In this document: piece by piece, positions 61,180 to 64,000 of the stretch
Layout: each line of letters starts with the position of its first letter
Numbering within the stretch: the first letter of the stretch is position 1
Assembly (NCBI GenBank): GCA_037482015.1
Contig: JBBFKT010000003.1
Coordinates: forward strand, 54,645-118,644
Source: Thermodesulforhabdaceae bacterium
GTDB lineage: Bacteria; Desulfobacterota; Syntrophobacteria; Syntrophobacterales; Thermodesulforhabdaceae
Direction of reading: 5' to 3'
DNA length: 64,000 bases
Translations under genes and position numbers: made by a program
The notes under the pieces: model-generated
What the model was told of the DNA's origin: nothing
The model's input: the letters and a program-made list of their open reading frames with translations, nothing else
The model's database searches: none

Positions 61180-62577
61180 ATGGCAAGATTTTTAAGATCC
61201 ACTATTTTAATAACAATAGCCTCTTTATTTATAATTGCAGCGACAACAGTTTCTTTTGCACTGGAGTTTAACGAAGAGAGTTTTGAAAAGTATAAGTTAG
61301 ATCTTCAGAAACCACGATATATTAGTATTTCCCCTGATGAAAATATATGGATCCATTTTACCACAGCAGAAAATGCCATAATTGCCAAATCCCTTAAATC
61401 AAAAGATAAAGACTTCGTGATAAATGATAGCGGCAAACCCAACGCTTCAGGAAGCATATGGGCTTTTCAAAAGGATTACATCTACTTTGTATGGAGAGAA
61501 AAATCGGACGATAAAAGCCTTGTTTTCCGGAGCCTTAATCTAAAAGACTTGTCTTTAAGCAGTCCCATTGTGGTGGACAAAGATAGCCAACCCCTTACAC
61601 GAATTAAACTGGGAGCCACAGAAAAGGGGCTTGTAAAGATCGTATGGTATGGAGAAAAAGCCGATTCCAAAGGAAGAAGATACTCCATCTACTCAGCCGA
61701 TTCAAAAGATTTCGGAAAAAGCTTTACCAAAACTCTAGACCTGACACCTCAGAGCAGAGCTTCCCTCTACCCGAGCCTTTTAGTAGATGAAAAGGGCAAC
61801 TCCTATATGTTCACGGAGGTCGTCAATGAAAATGGAAGGGAGATGATTTTCCGAAAGGATACTGGAAAGGGATGGGAAGAACCGGTTTCCCTTGGAAAAG
61901 TCGGTGTCGTTTCCCTATACATAAGACCCCTTAAGGTAGGAAACAGGATTATGGTGTTCTGGTTCAATTCTTATGAAGGAACGCCTGTCACCGAAATGGC
62001 TTATTCCGACGATGAAGGTAAGACCTGGGAAAGGAAAGCTTTGGAAGTCACAAGAGGTCTAGATCTTACGGGGATGCAGGCAGTATCTGGTGGTGAGGGA
62101 CAGAGTGTTTATCTTGCCATAAGTGGAGTTGATATAAAAGTAGCTGAGAAGGATAAGGATAAAAAAGAGGAGCAGGAAGATGTAAAGAAGAGGAAAGATA
62201 CTGTTTACCTTCTCTATTCTCACGATGGCGGAAAAACTTTTTCAAATCTCATTCATCTACGTCATTATCCTTACAGTCACACCAGAGCAAACCTTCCTAA
62301 TATAGCAGCTCGAGGAAAAGATTTAGTCGTAGCCTGGACAGATTATAGAAACATAAGATCCAACATTTACATGAATTACTCTAAAGATGGGGGAATTACC
62401 TGGCAGAAAGAAGATATTCCCCTGGAAGAACCAGGAAAATTCAATACGGTGCTTCACTGGGATGTTAATAATCTTGTGTCTCTCAAAGACAAATACTACC
62501 TGCTATGCCACCGGTTTAAAGACGATAGCATGGATGTGGCTTATCCTGTAATTATCGAATTCAAGATCGATAAGTAA
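61180..62577 (+). CDS. Secreted sialidase-fold protein with Asp-box (BNR) repeats
   Basis: The ATG at 61180 has AGAGAGG upstream and starts a signal peptide (RSTILITIASLFIIAATTVS); the frame's earlier ATG lies in a terminator. The product has 465 residues. Asp-box motifs of the S-x-D-x-G-x-[TS]-[WF] type appear as YSDDEGKTWERK, YSHDGGKTFSNL and YSKDGGITWQK, with a looser one in SADSKDFGKSFTK. These mark a six-bladed beta-propeller. The sialidase catalytic set is not obvious, so a binding role is possible. It may be translated with the following lipoprotein gene. Confidence 0.82.
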   Translation: MARFLRSTILITIASLFIIAATTVSFALEFNEESFEKYKLDLQKPRYISISPDENIWIHFTTAENAIIAKSLKSKDKDFVINDSGKPNASGSIWAFQKDYIYFVWREKSDDKSLVFRSLNLKDLSLSSPIVVDKDSQPLTRIKLGATEKGLVKIVWYGEKADSKGRRYSIYSADSKDFGKSFTKTLDLTPQSRASLYPSLLVDEKGNSYMFTEVVNENGREMIFRKDTGKGWEEPVSLGKVGVVSLYIRPLKVGNRIMVFWFNSYEGTPVTEMAYSDDEGKTWERKALEVTRGLDLTGMQAVSGGEGQSVYLAISGVDIKVAEKDKDKKEEQEDVKKRKDTVYLLYSHDGGKTFSNLIHLRHYPYSHTRANLPNIAARGKDLVVAWTDYRNIRSNIYMNYSKDGGITWQKEDIPLEEPGKFNTVLHWDVNNLVSLKDKYYLLCHRFKDDSMDVAYPVIIEFKIDK

Positions 62578-62593
62578 TCGAGGAGAAAGTATC

Positions 62594-63079
62594 ATGAAAA
62601 ATCTGCTAAAAATTTTAACGATATTTATATTCCTGGCTTTCCTCGCCAGTGGTTGTGCTTCAGTGCCGGGAGCAAAACCAACATCCCTTGTGAATGACTT
62701 AGGCTCTCCGAAAAAGTCAAAACTTCTGGAACAAAGAGCATCCCTTTTCTGGACGGCTATGGTTAAAGGTGATCTGAAAGAAGCTTATAAATACTACGAC
62801 CCATTCTTGCGGTCTAAAATGAGTGTTGAGGAATTTATTACTAAGCATGGGCTTGTAAAATATCACGAATTCAAAATTACGGGCGTCAAAGTTGAAGGAA
62901 ATATCGGGACTATAAAGGTCAAGGTGAAATATTCTGTGCCGAAAACAAAGATAAAGCAGTTAGAAGCTTCCGTTCCCGAAACTACCCAAGAACTAGAAGA
63001 ACGGTGGCTTTTTATATACGACGAATGGTATAAAGAGTACTATCTGAAATTTTTCGAAACGGGCGCTGCTTTTTACTAA
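62594..63079 (+). CDS. Lipoprotein of unknown function
   Basis: A 161-residue protein with a lipobox at LASGC (residues 18-22) after the hydrophobic stretch KILTIFIFLAFLA. The mature part has a fold like a NTF2-type or surface-exposed accessory domain (FWTAMVKGDLKEAYKYYDPF). It lies 17 bases after the propeller protein with ribosome site GAGGAGAAAG and is probably co-transcribed, perhaps anchoring a complex to the membrane. Confidence 0.8.
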   Translation: MKNLLKILTIFIFLAFLASGCASVPGAKPTSLVNDLGSPKKSKLLEQRASLFWTAMVKGDLKEAYKYYDPFLRSKMSVEEFITKHGLVKYHEFKITGVKVEGNIGTIKVKVKYSVPKTKIKQLEASVPETTQELEERWLFIYDEWYKEYYLKFFETGAAFY

Positions 63080-63171
63080 TTCCCAAGAAATGTTTGAAAC
63101 TGTTAAAATGATCCTGAGAGAAAACCTTAAATGGGGTTCCTCTCAGGGTCTCTAAAAGTGGGTCACAAAAA

Positions 63172-63597
63172 ATGGGATATGATGTTTTGATAGTCCATCC
63201 AACTGTGGGATGGGGAGGAGCAGAAAAAACCACTTTAAACATTGTCGAGGCACTTTCGAAAAACTCTTTTAGAGTAGCTCTTACGACCAATCAAGAGAGA
63301 TTCCAAAATGCTGCAAAGAGCAAAACATCTCTTATGATTGATTCTTTTAGCGGATGGTTTGGCACATGGTCAGACATAGTAAAAGACATTAGAAAACTCG
63401 CCAGAATAATAAAGATCATAAAACCTCAAGTAGTTTTGGCAATGATGCCCTACGGGTGTTTTTTAACATCACTTGTGAGATTTTTTTCCCAGTATAGATA
63501 TACCTACATAGCAAGCCCCAGGGGTTCTGCTGTGAGCTATCTCCGAAACTTTGTGCCTGAACGTTATAAGCGTTTGAAGTATAGAATTTTTTTTTAA
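63172..63597 (+). CDS. Glycosyltransferase family 4-like, N-terminal part; ends at a frameshift
   Basis: A 141-residue frame with the start MGYDVLIVHPTVGWGGAEKT, typical of GT4 family enzymes whose N-terminal Rossmann domain binds acceptor. The glycine-rich GWGGAEK motif is the usual N-terminal signature. The frame ends after a run of nine T at 63587-63595. Adding one T gives ATT TTT TTT TTA and joins the reading frame that continues to the window end. Confidence 0.82.
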   Translation: MGYDVLIVHPTVGWGGAEKTTLNIVEALSKNSFRVALTTNQERFQNAAKSKTSLMIDSFSGWFGTWSDIVKDIRKLARIIKIIKPQVVLAMMPYGCFLTSLVRFFSQYRYTYIASPRGSAVSYLRNFVPERYKRLKYRIFF

Positions 63598-63599
63598 CC

Positions 63600-64000
63600 G
63601 CTTTCGCCTTATCAGATTATTTCTTGACCCCATCCTGGGGATCGCTTAAAGACTACTGTTCTCACTTTTTCGTAAATCCTAGAAAAGGTGTTGTTATTCC
63701 TAATGGGGTTCCTTTGCCTCCTATGGATTGGAAAGAAGTCACAAGAACAAGAATTTCAAGCCGGTCTGCTCCAAGGGTAATTTGGGTGGGAAGAATATCT
63801 CTGGAGAAGCGAATTGATTTCATCATGAAAGCCTTTTCTATCTTTTCGAAGGAGAAAAGTAACGCAAGGCTTATTCTTGTGGGTGATGGTCCATACAAAG
63901 ATCATTATTTTCGGTATAGTCAAGACATTGGCATAAGCGATAAGGTTGAATGGACAGGCTATAAAGAAGATGTTTTTACCTATCTCCTGGAAGGTCATGT
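63600..64000 (+). CDS. Glycosyltransferase family 4-like, C-terminal part, runs off the window
   Basis: This frame reads AFALSDYFLTPSWGSLKDYC, then KGVVIPNGVPLPP and RVIWVGRISLEKRIDFIMKA, LILVGDGPYK and VEWTGYKEDVFTYLLEG, the usual GT4 donor-binding domain (GRISLEKR and DGP motifs). It follows the N-terminal part without a start codon and is out of frame with it by one base. It continues beyond 64000. Confidence 0.8.

Overview
The window reads as chromosome of a Gram-negative anaerobe, most likely a thermophilic or moderately thermophilic Desulfobacterota (the former Deltaproteobacteria, near the Syntrophobacteria). This is inferred from gene content: a type II 3-dehydroquinate synthase of archaeal type, a UbiD family decarboxylase, a TetR/beta-oxidation cluster, a DUF169 protein, long HflX and Nif3/zinc-ribbon pairs, and a rich type III CRISPR island. 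No rRNA or species marker is present, so the assignment is tentative.

Layout. 1-6.4 kb holds housekeeping genes: shikimate/phenylalanine genes on the minus strand (aroE fragment, pheA, dehydroquinate synthase II), then a UbiD decarboxylase and mnmG on the plus strand. 6.5-9.5 kb has two secreted proteins sharing a nearly identical C-terminal domain (one a reprolysin-like metalloprotease) and a PAS-like protein. 9.5-41.3 kb is a defence island. It contains a complete type III-B Cmr operon (cmr1, cas10, cmr3-6, minus strand), two CARF proteins on the plus strand (one HEPN, one PD-(D/E)XK, Card1/Can2-like), and a minus-strand cluster of three dynamin-like GTPases with a DUF1232 protein, a 33-residue membrane protein and a patatin phospholipase. 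These are followed by a coiled-coil PD-(D/E)XK protein, a plus-strand sigma factor / zinc-finger anti-sigma / Lon-like protease cluster, and a CRISPR array with its leader. The adaptation operon is last (TPR protein, CRISPR-associated primase-polymerase, cas1, cas2). No cas6 is visible. MITE-like elements in opposite orientation lie at 18.3 and 30.5 kb and bracket the Card1-like, dynamin and coiled-coil genes.

41.3-49.1 kb is again housekeeping: a RAYT transposase remnant with its palindrome, a formyltransferase, tRNA-Leu(CAG), ribF, hflX (apparently starting at AUU), a zinc-ribbon protein, Nif3, a tRNA with anticodon CAT, and a paralogue of the coiled-coil protein with many more heptad repeats. 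49.2-53.2 kb is a fatty-acid/butyrate beta-oxidation cluster with its TetR regulator. 53.9-59.7 kb holds DUF169, a PIN-DegT fusion, a histone-deacetylase-like hydrolase, a degenerate KptA-like protein and an oligopeptide-binding protein. 59.7-64 kb has surface or secreted proteins, a lipoprotein and a glycosyltransferase running off the end.

How the parts may work together. Cas10 keeps its GGDD cyclase motif, so RNA targeting by Cmr should make cyclic oligoadenylate that activates the CARF nucleases. The sigma/anti-sigma/protease set resembles the logic of the CalpL-CalpT-CalpS system (protease frees a sigma factor) but has no recognisable SAVED or CARF sensor. The dynamin/patatin cluster looks like a membrane-remodelling or membrane-attack module. 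Several genes (two dynamins, the glycosyltransferase, possibly one hypothetical) are split by one-base changes, three of them clearly in homopolymer runs; these may be sequence errors, slippage sites or real lesions.
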